A DNA stretch of 64,000 nucleotides from Ficedula albicollis (taxonomy: Eukaryota > Chordata > Aves > Passeriformes > Muscicapidae), in the NCBI RefSeq assembly GCF_000247815.1, contig NC_021677.1:9338996-9402995 (forward strand), written 5' to 3'. Position 1 is the first letter of the stretch, and each line of letters starts with the position of its first letter. The position numbers and the translations under genes are program-made. Under the pieces are notes generated by a model. It searched no databases and was not told the origin of the DNA. It saw only the letters and a list, made by a program, of their open reading frames with translations. Shown here in pieces: positions 29,311 through 44,625 of the stretch.

Positions 29311-32300
29311 AGGTCGATAATGGGGAAGGTGCTGTCTGTAGCACTTTGTGTCTGGAGCAGCTCTGGGTTCAAGAGCTCAGAGCCCAGCGATGCACCTTGG
29401 TTTGGATTTTCAGACTCCGCTGTGCCCTGGTGTGTTTTCGTGCCCCAGGATTCTGAAGGGGAGGATTGATGGTGCTTTGGAAGCCATGCTTCAAGCAAGC
29501 GATGCTGCCCACTTAATATGAAAGTATTTTACCACTTTATAAAGCGCCCATTGTACAGACATCTGCGTCAGTCACTCCACATACACGAACAAAGATTATA
29601 ATCCATCCTCATCGCCTGGAGACAGTGGCTGTTCCTACAAACAACCCAAGTGGGTGGAAGTTTCAGGAGCTGCAGAAGGACAGGAGCCTGAATGTCGCCT
29701 TAGAGTTTAAATCTACCAAGTCTTCAAATGTGGTCTTGCAGAGGCATTTTCATCTGGTTGGACATGTGAGGGTGGTTTTACTTCTCTGGTTTTGCTGTGT
29801 GCAAAATGGACACAAACCAAGGAGGAAAGTGGCTGGTGCCAGGCCTGGGCCAGCAGCCTTTGAGGTCACTGGCAGTCTGTCACTGCCCCCGGGTGGCTTG
29901 GAGCCCAGCCCGGAATACCAAGGGATGCAGCAAAACAAGTAATTTCGTATCAAAGTGCTATCATATGCTCATAAAAATAGAAGGAAAAGAGAGATGTTTC
30001 CTCCCCCACCCCTTGCAATCCTTTGGAATTACAATGATCGGAGTTGTTGCCTGGAAAGCCTGACCTCACTGGGAGTGCGTGGATCCAGATGCCATGGGGT
30101 GCCCTGCAACACACAGTGGGAGAGGGGGCAGCCCCATTCCACAGCGAGCAGTGCTGGGGTTTTAATTTTTCAGCACTAACCCCTGTCAGGCAAAGCCCCC
30201 ACTCCACTGTACCCCAACAGCTGCTCCCCCCACCCCAACACCAGTGGCCTTGTCTGCCCTTAAAATTCACTGATACTCGAACTGGCACCCCAGCAGCCAC
30301 TCCCATTGTAGGTACACAAAAGAGGCCTTTTATGAGTGTCATTTTTACTAGTATTCAAAACCAAGCAACATAGAGTGGAAAAATCACCAGCAGCCTTTTG
30401 TCCCATTGACCTCTCTCTCTAAACTCCATTTCTGCTGCCAGATTTTCCTGGAGAAAAGTATGGGACTGCAGTTTACACTGCGAAATGTGTCAGACCCTGA
30501 ACCTTTCTGTCCACTTTCAGGTGTTCAGAGGCTGCAGACCTGCAGCACAGCCGGTGTCCTTGGCCCTTGGCGCGTGGCTGGGCACAGCCCTGGGTGACTC
30601 AGAGGGTTGGGAATGTCCAGCAGGGCTTATCTCCTGGTGGGATTCACTGCAGAGGGGAAGGCAAAGCCTAAACTATGCTGGCTGTTCAGGCTCCCTCTGC
30701 TATTGATAGGAAGAGAGGCCTCCTCACAGGACAAATCCCATCTTTCCAGTGTCTCCCAAGCTCTCAAATCAGCAGTTTCTGTGCCAGTTTCTGTAAGAGA
30801 AAGGAAATTCCCATCTCAAGTCTCATAGCCCGGATCATTTTCAGCTATGTCCCCTCTGCCTGTGTTGCAGGGCAGGACTTGCCTCTGAGTCCCTGCTCTC
30901 CAGAGGGACCTTGGACCCTGCACAGTGGTAAAAGGGATGGATGAAGGCAAGATCTGAGGCTGGGAAAGGGGAGAAGGAGAGACTGTAAGTGGCAATAGAT
31001 CCTTGTGGGGCTGGGAGGGAAGGAGATTACTGTGCATACTTCAGTCACGCCAAAGACGTGGCAGGAATTTGACAGTCCGAGGGCACAACGGGATGCAGCC
31101 AGGCTGAAAGCAGGATGGTCTGTGTGCATGGAAGAGCCTGTGAAAGAGAAAGAGCTTTGTGGCATCTTCCAGTTGGAGCTGTAAAGCTCCATCAGGCCCC
31201 GCTTCCCTCCTTCTCCCCCTTCAGCGCTGGCGTCGGACAGATGAGTCCCTTCATCCCCCTGGTGCCGCACTTCCCCTCGTGCAGGGAGGGACAACAACCT
31301 GTCGGGATTCCCATAGGAAAGGGGCTGCGGAAGGGCCTTGTTATCCCGGCCTGGAACAATGCAGGCCGTCCCCCTGAGCTGCCTGCGCCAACCCGGAGAC
31401 GCAGCCTCCCCTTCCTCCTGCCCTCGGCCACCGAGAGCACGGGCCTGCCTTGTAAACAAATTGTCTTGCTCTGTTCCGGTGGCAGCTGCACTTCTGGGTG
31501 TCTCATCTGGGAAAGGCATCAGCTGTAGGATGAAAGGGGATGTGCAAGATGTTATTACAAGCAATTACTGTAAAAGAGGGGAAACTTTCCCATGCTTGAA
31601 ACACATCTCTCCTCTTCCCAGGACGCAGTGGGACAGACTCCTCTGCCCCAGGAGTTGTAGGGAAACAAGAGCGTGATCTGCTGCAGAGTGAGCTGAAGCT
31701 GGAGGATCAGGGTCCAACCTGCCTTCCAAGGTAAGCATGTGCTGCTGGGTGTTCCAGCTGCTGAGGCAGGGCTAGGGCAGGGCTGGGGCAGGGCCAGTGC
31801 CTGGATAAACCCTGTGCAGCTCCATCCTGAGGACAGGAGGCACTCGTCCAGCATCAGAGCTGTGTTTGTAAGAGCACCTTTAGGCTTTGAAGGGGGCAGA
31901 GGGAGGGTGTGACTGTCCCAGGACCATGCATGACCCTCCGAGCCCCTGCTGCCCCAACTGCCCAGGCAGAGGCCTTGAAGAATATGTCACTGGGATGGAA
32001 GAGCAAGGTGTTTCTGATGTCTTTTTCCTGAAGGAGAGCTGTCCTTTGGGAGGTGTCAGGTGGGTGAGACTCTTCTTTTTTGAGAGCTCCTCTTCTCCCT
32101 CCTTGTCCCTGAGGCTGAGGGGATGCATCCACCTTCCTCCTTGTGTGAGCCAAGAGGAAGGGAGGGCAGCTGGGGATTATTCCTAATCTGGGAGCAGTTC
32201 TCACGAGGCACAAGGTTAAGAGGGGACCCAACTTGCTCGTTTAGGATGACAACGAGGATGAAGGGATGCAGAGAGAAGGTCTCACTCACCTGCTGTAGAA

Positions 32301-32814
32301 TGGAGAGACCCTCTCTTCCCTGGGAGAGGTGGACCAGCTCTCCCTCTGCTGCCAGCTGGTTGGATGGTGTATTTTACAAGCCAAACATCAGGGAGGGTTT
32401 GTGGGTCCCACGCCCTGATCATCTCCCTAGATGTGCCCTTTGTATGCATCAAATCCCTTTTCACTTCATCACACCTTTCTGCACCACCTTTAGCAACCCC
32501 CACCCAACTCGGGATCACCTTCCTCGCACCTCCGTCCACAGGCAGTTATCGCGTCCTCCCTGCCTCCCAGTGCATACTTACCCCAGGAATCACCTGTCCC
32601 ACCCAAAACCGTCCTCAACGCTTTTCCTCTGTCATTATCTCACTAAGAGTCTGGCAGTCAGGAGCACGCAGGGTTCTCCCCCGTGCGCACCAGGCAGAAA
32701 ATTGTCACCTTCGGGGGACCTGGACTTCTCCCAGGTGAGCAGCCCGGAACGCGCTGGGGCTGGCCCGGCGTTACTTCCTTGCCTGCCAAGGAAGGGGAAC
32801 CCCTCCACCACTGA
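29311..32814. other. Intergenic stretch between BTBD18 and CTNND1
   Basis: No open frame with family resemblance or coherent splicing. Composition is more AT-rich than the neighbours (for example 29510-29600). I see no RNA gene or intact mobile element. Confidence 0.5.
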
Positions 32815-35610
<2,796 letters not shown>

Positions 35611-38600
35611 GAGAAAGTTTGGGTGCCTCTCAGTCATGAGGGCTGCTGGCATCCGCGAGGCACCCGCGGGCTGGCAAAAGGGAGGTGGGGCACCTCCGTT
35701 ATGGCCCTGGGCTTTGGGCGAGGGAGCTTGGACAACAAAGCTTCCTCTGATTGTTGGAGAGAGGGGTGGACCTCCTGGAGTGCCTCCCTCTCTCTCCAAG
35801 GGCTCGGTGCCCTTGCCCTTCTCGGGAGCCGGTAACCATGGGGGGCTTGGGCTGTCCTGTGACCAGCAGGAGCTGGAGGCTCCTCTCCCAGGGTTGTGGC
35901 ACCCCGGCTTCTGCCCAGCTCCTGGTGATCCAGAGAGGAGCATCTGAGCGCATGAAGCCTTGTGATGGTATTGAACTGCAGCTACCTGTGGTTCCACCGA
36001 TGCCCTCTGTGTGCTGCACAGATGCTTTTGGACTTGACTGTCCAGGTCTTTGGTGTGGAGAATCGAGCTTGTCCTCAGCTTTGCAGGTGTGCTGGGATCC
36101 TCTAAGCCATGCCCACAGCTTGTGTTTGAAGTTGCCACTTCTGTGCCCTCTCTCTTGGATGTGGCAAGGTGGGGTCAGCAGCTGGCTGGTGACTCCCAGG
36201 CTCTTGCCTCTGCTGTCGTTCCTGCCAATGGAGCAGGGCAGTGTCCACCAGGAAGATTGTTAGTTGTCTTCTCTGCGGTTACCTTGTCTGCTCCATCCTG
36301 CTCCCAGGGCTTTCTTGAGGCAGGTTCTTTACCTGCCGGTGTTTGCTCGTGCTCTGTAAACAGCAAAAAAGCAGTTTTTAAGGATCTGCTGTTCCCCTTG
36401 GCTGAGTTTGGCAGGACTCTTGAGTGTGCAGACGACTGTCCTTTGCCGTATGCAGCACTGCTGGAATCTCGCGCGGAACCTTCCTGGAAGCGGTGGGAGG
36501 ATGAAAGCGCTCACTCAGTGGAGCGTGCTGGGCTTGCCTGGGCTGCCGCAGAGGGGTGAGCCTCCTCCCTTCCGACGCGGAGGTCAGGGCCTGATGGTTG
36601 TGGTTGAGGAGCCCTTGAGGCCATCCCTTCCCTGAAGATGGGCTGGGAGTCAGATGAATGGTCCAGCCCAGACCGTGGAGCCGGCGTCTGTCCCTGAATT
36701 GCCTCTCATCTCTTCCCTCCTCCAGCCTCTGGCATGGAGATAAGACCTCGGCCCATTGTATCTGCTGTGGAGGTGGCTTTAGGACATCCAGAAAATAATA
36801 GTGTGGCTTGGATCGTGCCTGGAAGGCTATTGGCTTCTCAAAATAGCTTACCAGTGTCTGTGGCCTTAGGGAGAGAGTGCTGGGTAAAGCTCTTGGTTTC
36901 CCTTCCCAACAACCCCTCATAACTGTCTCTCATTTACTGCTGGCAAGGACAGAGCCCTTTCCCAAGACTGTGGTGATGCTGTCTCCAGGGAAGTACAGAG
37001 CTCTCCTGGCTCTGAGCACCGTGTCTCTGCAGTGCCGTGGCTGTGTCCCATCCCCGCCTCGCTGACAGAGAAGCGGAACCCGGAGCTGGTGTGGGTCAAT
37101 AGAAGACAGCAGGTGTTGCTTGGATGTGATGACAAAACCCGAACCTGGGCAATTCAGGCACTCCTTCGTGTGTGACACAGGGCTTGGCCAGCGGAGGAGG
37201 TTGTCCTCTGGCACGGAGTTCAGGAATGTGCCTCAGCACTGGGCTGTCGGAAAGGGGTTGGATTTACGGGCTCTCGACCAAAGTCCTCGAGTTCTCCGAG
37301 GTGGCCACAACCTCCTCTTTGCTTTATATCATCTGAGGAGGCTGTTTGGGGGAGGAAATAGTTTCTTAGAGCCAGTTCTTGTGCTGGAAACCCCCAGCAG
37401 CAGGCTGATGAGTCCATCCAGCTCCTGCCTGTCTTGTGCTTGTTGCTAATCCACCTTCCTTCCAGGAAAGTTGCTGGTGTTGGTTTGGCACAGGAGTGCC
37501 TGTCCCTGTGCCCTGTCGGGTGGCTGCTGCATGCAGGGCCTGACCTCTGGATTAATGTGCTCTGTAATGTTCCTGTGTGCCCTCAGGCTATTGAGGGGCT
37601 TGGGGTGGCAGTGGTGAGGTGTGATCCTCCTGTTTCCCTTTGCCTGTGGAGGAAGCAACTTTTCCCTGTGAGGAATACTGCTTCCTTGTGGTGGCCTGTG
37701 CAAGGAAGGGTGAGATGAGGTGGCTCTGCTGGGTGTGGGGGGCAAACCAGTGACTAAGGAGCACAAGCTGCCAGGCGTGGTGCCAGGATGGGCCAACCCT
37801 TAACCAGGGTGCCCGTCACCTCTGCTTTCGTCTGCTCTTCCCAGCCCAGAGCAGCTGCTGATCAGAGGTTGGCAGTGGGACGTCTGCTGTGTATGGACCT
37901 TGGACCGAGGTGAGAACAACTGGTCCCTGCTGCCCAGCCCTCCACGCCAGCTCCTGCTGCCTTGAGGGAGATGTGCTTCCCTGCCAGGGGCTGCTGACAG
38001 GAGTGTTGGGTGCCCAGGAACTTGTGCCAGTGTTCCTAACCTCATGCTGCAGGTCCGTGGTGACTTTGCACTGCAGAGCTGTTACCCACTGCAAGAATGC
38101 TTGTGCCTATGCAAGCCTGAGGACCTGAGCCAGGCTTACCCCGATTTTAATTCTAGCAGGTCTGTGCCTAGATGTTTGTGTTGATGGGATGGGGGATTTC
38201 TGCTGTGGTACCAGTCTTGGTGAGGTGCTTGTCCAGGTGTGCCTGGCTTTCCGGCACAAACAGGGAAGGGTCCAGGCAAATTGAGGTGGGGTCCAAGCCC
38301 TGGGAAGACCTCTCCTATAGCCTGGCCAGGGTGGTGGTGCTCTGGAAACATCTGCAGCTCCAGGGCTTGTATGATGTCCCTGGGTGGGCTGGGGTTGGTG
38401 GCAGCAGCGTGCTGGGCTCATGTGTGTGAGGGCAGGAGCTGTTCCCGTACCTCCATCCTGATCTTGACTGCTCCTGTTCCTCTGGGCGTTGGCCCTGGTC
38501 ACAGCAAATGCTGCTCAAAGTTCACTGGCCCTCCTGGGCACACCTGAGTTGTTCCTGCCACTGCTGGGTCCCTGAGGGCTGGGCTGTGGGTACCAGGCAT

Positions 38601-41600
38601 GGGGAGAAAGCAGACAGAGCATGAAGGAGTGGGCAATGGAAGGGCAGCTCTCTTCTCCTCTCCTCTCCTCTCACACAGCTTTTGCAACTGTGAAAGCACC
38701 TTCTGCATAGGAGAGTGGTTACCTGGGGGAGGGAGAAAGGTTGCCCTATGTGTGAGAGTTGGATGGCCTTGGACTGGATGAATATGGGGAACTGGTTCCC
38801 GCCCAGTCCAGAAGGAGGAAGGCGTCTCGCTGTCCCCTGACGATGCGTTTTCCTCTCACCCCATCTCGTGTGGCGCTGGGGCTGCTCTGTTCCGAGAAGA
38901 GCCCTGGCTCTCCCAGCTGCTTCCTGGTGCTCCCAGTCCCGGCCCAGTCGGAAAGGGGAGGCGATGGTGCTGGGCTGCATGTGGGTATCTGCTGTGGGTG
39001 GGAGGGAGGGAGGGAGTGAGTGTGTGGAACTGCAAAGACGAGTTTTTCCGACCTGGAAGGGTGGGTCACCGGGGGTGTTTGCATGCTGCTGGCAGGCCCC
39101 TTGCCCAGTGGAGTAACACATTCCTGCAAGCGTGTTGCTGCACGCCGGGCTGCTGCTTGCCATGCTTGGCTTGGCTGCGGGCAGGCCGGCTCGCTCCAGG
39201 GGGAGAGATGTTGTCCCCCTCCTGCTCATTGGGGTCTGAGAGGGAGGAGGTGGAGAGCCCAGGGTGTTTCTGGGAGAAATCCTCTCTCATGTGGGGAGCC
39301 TGCCTTCTCCAGGTTGGCTGTGTCATCCTTACTCTCTTCTCTTTTTTTGCCTGGTTTTACTTCCAGGACACACTGGTGTGGCAGAGCCACCTGTTCTCCC
39401 CTGATCTCTGCCCAGGGTCTGTCCCCAGCAGCTGGCTGTGGTGGAAAACCACTCACTTCCATTCTCCTTTCGGCAGCAAGAGGAGCCACCCTGTGAAGGG
39501 CAGGTGGATGGGCCTGCAGAGCAAAGCTCTGGCAGGAATGAGAGCTCTGAGGGGACTCATACTTGTCTTCTCAGGGGTGGCCTGTCCTGCCTTCAGGAGC
39601 CTTGGCAGCCCCACAGTGTCAGGGAGCTCTGAGGGAGTTGTGCACACAAGGAGATGGGGTGTGTGAGGGAGGCTGGAGTGCTGGCTTAGGGGGCAGATGT
39701 TGCACTGGGGTTGTGGTGCTGGTGCTGCTGTAGCTCTGCAGAGAACCAACCCATCTCTGGGGCATGGCGGGCACAGCCAGAGCCTCATGGGGTTGGAAAA
39801 CAACATCTTCCATCCTGTCCTCATAGGATGCTCCGAGCCCTGAACAGGAATGTGACAACCCTCGGATGTGTTCCCTGGAGGCAGAGTGCTTCCAGCAAGC
39901 TGGAAGGCCAGGCATCTGACCTCCTGGGTGAGCCATGCTGACCTCCTGGCTGGCACAGCTGGCTGAGGCTGGGCTGGTGGTGGTGCCCATGCTTGGCATT
40001 CCCAGCCTGGTTCCAATCGTCTGCATGCCGGCCAGGGCAGTGGGGAGTGGCCCTTGGCAGGACGTCGTGTTTAGAAACTTGCAGGAAAGGGAAGCCACGA
40101 TGTCATCTCCCGTCTGACCAGGAAGCGCAGGTTTCCTTCCCTTTGGCTTGCACAGGAGCCTGGGAAGGTGCTTCTCAGTGAGAGAGATGGGGGTGCAAAC
40201 AGCTTGGGCAGGGGGCTGGGGTAGGATGGAGTCCTGCTGGCCCTCTGTCCTGTTTGTCCCTTGCTGCTCTGTGTGAATGCTGGCTCCTGCCAGCCTGTGT
40301 GTGCGCAGTATGGCCCTTGGAGTGCTCTGGGGGACTTGCTGTCACCCTGCTGCAGCACCCCCGTTCCCCACCTCCTGCCGTGATTCACTCCCTGGCTCCT
40401 GCCTGATGCTTCTCCAGTGGCTTTCCTGCACCCATTCATTACTGCTCTTGGCAGGGCCCTGGGAGCCATCTCCAGCAGACGCACGCGTGCAATTAGAGAG
40501 CCGGGCACCTGATGAGGTCATGCCGAGCCAGCGGAGCTGGAGCTGGGGCGTTCAGCCCAGCCCCGCGTGGTTTGTGCTCTGACTCAGCCCGTGGCCGCCT
40601 TACCTGCTCGGGGAGTCCGGGCTGGCTGGGGCGAGGGGGGGCAGGGGGTCCCACTCCTCCTTGGGCCACTCCCTCCGCCCGGCTGGGCTTAATCTCGGCA
40701 ATTCCCTCCTGGCCACTCCCTCACCAAATGCTACTTCACCTGTTTGCTCAGCGTGGGGAGGGGAAGGTGTCACCCCTGGAAGAGGGAAGGGTGCCCTGTT
40801 TGCCTCAGGGGTGCCTGGGTACCCTTTGGGTGGGGAGGCTGGGGGGCCCTGTCTCCTGCCCTTCTCCCCACTCCTGGCCACGGTTCCTTGGTGACTTGCT
40901 CTTGCTGGAAAGGCAGATAATGCTGGCTGCCCCCAGTGGTGCAGGTCCGGTGAGATTCCCCTGTGCTTCCAGGTCCTGCTCCTTTGTCCCCTGGTTGGAG
41001 CAGGGCCTGGAAGCCAGGACCGGTTCCTGGGGCTGCAGGTGTGGGACAGGAAGTGATCTCAAGTGGCTTCCTTGGGAAGAGGGCTGTGGGAAGGGCTCTA
41101 TGCCTGGGAAGGGTCCCAAATCTGTGTGTCCAGGTGCTGGGCTGGCACAGGTAGCTGCAGGTGCTTGTGCCTGTGGCCTGATAAAGGGAGGCTGTCTCTA
41201 ATCCTGCTGGGAATGCTTGCCACCAGACTGTGGCCTCTCTGCTCGGGCACAGCCAGCAGCACTTGCAGGGTACTACTTTGGAGTAGCACGTGTCCCTGGA
41301 ATGGGGATCCAGAAGAGCAGTTTCCCACATCTGCTGTGCCCTTGGCTTGGGTAGGCAGCCCTAGTCTCACTGAGGGGACTTTGCTCCCTGGACTCTGCCA
41401 ATGTGGCCCTTATCTCTGGTGTGTTTGTTTTCCCTGCGGGAGAGAGGCAGCTGAATGGGAAAGTTGAGCCCAGCAGAGGGTGGGGGGACGGGTGAAGGGC
41501 AGGGACATTGGCGTGGCTGGGGCCTGGGGGGCCGCGTTGACCTTCAGCCCAGCGCCAGCGTCCGCTGAGCCTTGTGGCCGTGGGGACAGCTCATGTCCCC

Positions 41601-42699
41601 CTTCGAGGTGGCCACTGTTCCTTGGGTGGAGCTGCCCTGCGGTCCCCCCTGCTCGCCTCGGGCCGCGGTGGCAGAGCCGGGGGGCTGCTGCCTCCCCCTG
41701 CCCGGGAGCCGCTGGGGTGAAGCAGGAGCCCTCTGGCTTGCCGGAGCGTGGCCGGTCCCGGGAATGCTCTGGCCCCATTCCCAGAATCCGGCGCTGGGTG
41801 TTTGTTTGCTGCTGCGCCCCCGAGGTCTGGTGCTACTGTGACAGGAAGCGGGGACGCCGGGGGGAGGGAGGCCGGCCGCCGGCTGGGGATGTGCCTGTGA
41901 AATCCCTTTGTCCCTGCCGAGCGCTCAGCTGCGAATTCCCACAGCGAGGAGAGAGCCGCCTTTGTGCTGCTGCAGGGCTCCCGACATGTGAATCTCCTGG
42001 GCCTGGGGGTGTGAGCCGTGGGGCTGGTGCAGAGGGGTGCCGGGGACCCTCGCAGCAGTGCCCCGTGGCAGCAGGGCTGCTGAGGTGTCCGTGGGCAGCG
42101 GGATGCAGCAGGATGTTCCTGGCAGGAAGGCTCTGGCCTTGTGGCCGTCCCGCTTGGGGGCTGCGGGTGGACAGAGCCTCTGCCTGGAGCCCAGCGCCTT
42201 GGCTGCCCTCCGCGGCCCTCTCCTCCCTGAAAATGCCGAGGGAAGCTCATCTCCCTTTTTCTCGCCATGGTGCTCCATCCAGGCGGTGCAGAGGGTCGGC
42301 GGCTTCCCGGCTCTCCTGGGGGGAAGGAGCTCCTGGCATGCTGTGTCCATGCTGTGTGCTTGGAGAGGGGCGAGTGGCCCCCGGCGTGCCTGGGAGGGAC
42401 AGCTGCCCCGCCGCAGGATTGCTGGCATTCCAGCCGAACAATCCAGCTCTCCACAGCCGACCCGACCCTGCACTGCTCCGTGCTCGGCTGCCTCGCTCTT
42501 GGCCCTGCTGGGGTGGCACCGGCCCGGTGACCTCAGCGCCGCCAGGGACAGATCCCTTCCCCAGGGGATCGCCCGTGTTTCACAACCGTCGGCTGTGTCC
42601 AGACCCGTCCTGCAGACCCGATCGGTATCTCCGTTCTCGGCCCCCTGCCCTGGCTGAGGGGAAGACCCACGCTCCTGCTTCCTCCCCTCCAGCCCCACC

Positions 42700-42800
42700 C
42701 TGCCCTTATCGCTCCCTCCTCATCCTGCTCCCTGGCTGCCGTCCCGCTGCCTTATAAGGTGCGATCTGCGCCCGGCTTGCATCTCCAGGTGACTCCCCTC
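42700..42800 (+). promoter_or_regulatory. Candidate alternative promoter (TTATAA in GC-rich context)
   Basis: TTATAAGG at 42752-42759 lies inside a GC-rich block and is followed about 30 bp later by a stretch that ends CTCCAG/GTGACT, a possible first-exon donor. CTNND1 is known to have several 5' non-coding exons. Weak evidence. Confidence 0.2.
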
Positions 42801-44495
42801 TCCGGAGGGAGGCTTTCCCAACCCATCCCGGCTACGTGGCCATCATCCCTGGCACTGGGGGCGGCAGGTGAGCTAGGCCAGGTGGCGATCCCGCTGCCAG
42901 TCCAACCAGTTGGGTGTGAAGGGCGGAGGAGGAGCGGCTCCCTGCCTGTCCCTGCCCGCGGCGCCGCTCCCGGGTGTTCACCCGCCGGGCTCCTGCTGTG
43001 ACCGGCACCCGGGGCACGGCTCCCCCCCGGGGAAGGTGGGGCTGGGCCGGAGCAGGCCGGCGCCCAAGGCGGTGGCCAACCTGCTGCCGGAGCAGCCCTT
43101 TCCTGGCCACCTGCCAGCCTGCCCGAAGTCCACTGTTCTCTGTGAGCTGCCAGCAGGAAGAGCCCTCCTGGGGGCCAGGGAGGCAGCTGAAGCCCAGGGC
43201 AAGAGGTGGGGAAACCTCTCCCCCGATGTAAGGTGTGGCAGGGCCAGGGTGGGCTGGTGAGTGGGAGCAAGGGGCCTCACCCAACCTGGCAGCAAAGATG
43301 TGTCAGCCTCAGCAGGGGTCCCTCAAGGGTGGGCTGCTCTGAGTTGATGGCTGGGGGCGCCTTCCTGCCTCTGGCTTTGGGAGAGAAAGGGCCAAAACTC
43401 TCCTTCGCCTGCACTGGGATATAGGATCTGCTGCCCTGCTTCCATCAGCTGTCCTGCTTCCCCCCACGGCCTGAGGGCCATGGGCACTCTGAGCTGGACA
43501 CAGGAGCAGGTGAGCCTGGGCCTGTGATCTCCCCTCCCATGCCCTGCTGCTTCAGCCATGCTGAGGTCTAAGAGTTTTGATGTGTGAGCCAGGACCCTGT
43601 GCTTGGCGTGAGGAAAGATGCCAAGGATGCTGGCTCATTTATTTTTTAGGTAATTGAGACTGACCAGAAGCCCGTGGTGAATTAGCAGGGCTGTGAGCCT
43701 GTGCAGAGCAAGTGCACTGCAAGCGCTCGGACAATTGCAGGCTTGAATTATTGATGGAGTTTCTGTTTTTCCTAAGTGCATCATGATAGGCAGCTGGGAC
43801 CAGGAGAATTTGTTGCTTCCTCTCTCTCAGGGACAGGGTCTGGTGCTGAGAGCTTTCAGAGAGTGGGCAGCCAGCTGGCTCTCCTCAGACCCTGGGGCTG
43901 AGAGAGAAAGGACAGTTATTGGAGTGGAGTTGGAGACTGTGTTGAAAAATTCCTCGGGAAGCACATCCCTCTTTATCAGCCTGGCAGGTGGGTCTGGCCC
44001 AGGAGCCTCAGAGGGGCTCAGCCAGTCTGGATGAGGGGCTGTGTCCGTCCTGGCTCTGATGGAGCTGGAGAAAGGCTTTCCTTGTGCTTCACGGTGTGGG
44101 GGGCTTGCCAGGGGTTTCTGGCCATGGTGACAAACCTTGCCATGTGCTGGACAGGTGTCTGGGGCTCACAAACAAGCAGTGAAGCTGTGTGAAGGGCTGG
44201 GATGTGGCAGACAGAGCTGATGCAGTTCTGTTCGCCCTCCCTGGTGGCAGCAGGACTGTAGCAGTGAGGCCCTGGTGTGTCCCTTAGCAGGTGCTAAGGC
44301 AGGGATGATGTGGCAGAGGAGATTCTGACTTTGCAGGTGCTTGGGTTGAACTTTGCCCAAAGTGTTCTGTGCTGAGGCAGCAGCCTTAGTCCTGGAGATC
44401 CCAAGACCTGTGGGTGACAGCTCTCCAGGGACTCAGGGCATGGAGCAAGGCTGGAGCAGATTGTTGGAAAAATCCACATGGAGGACTGTGAAGGT

Positions 44496-44625
44496 CCCCC
44501 CTGTGCTGCTGCAGGAATGCCTGTCGAGCCTCCTGCCTGAGTCTTATCCACCAGATCTATCCCCCCTGTGCTGCTGCAGTAATGCCTGTCTAGCCTCCTG
44601 CCTGAGTCTTATCCACCAGATCTTG
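44496..44625 (+). repeat. Tandem duplication, 2 x 65 bp
   Basis: The unit beginning CCCCCCTGTGCTGCTGCAG and ending in ATCCACCAGATCT repeats at an offset of 65 bp with two or three changes. Confidence 0.85.

Noticed and set aside
29590..30360. Possible 3'UTR of another minus-strand gene, because the DNA is more AT-rich
   Set aside because: I found no AATAAA on the minus strand at a fitting place and no coding exons upstream.
30845..31564. 239-residue minus-strand open frame
   Set aside because: No domain, no coherent splice sites and GC-driven composition; no resemblance to a known protein.
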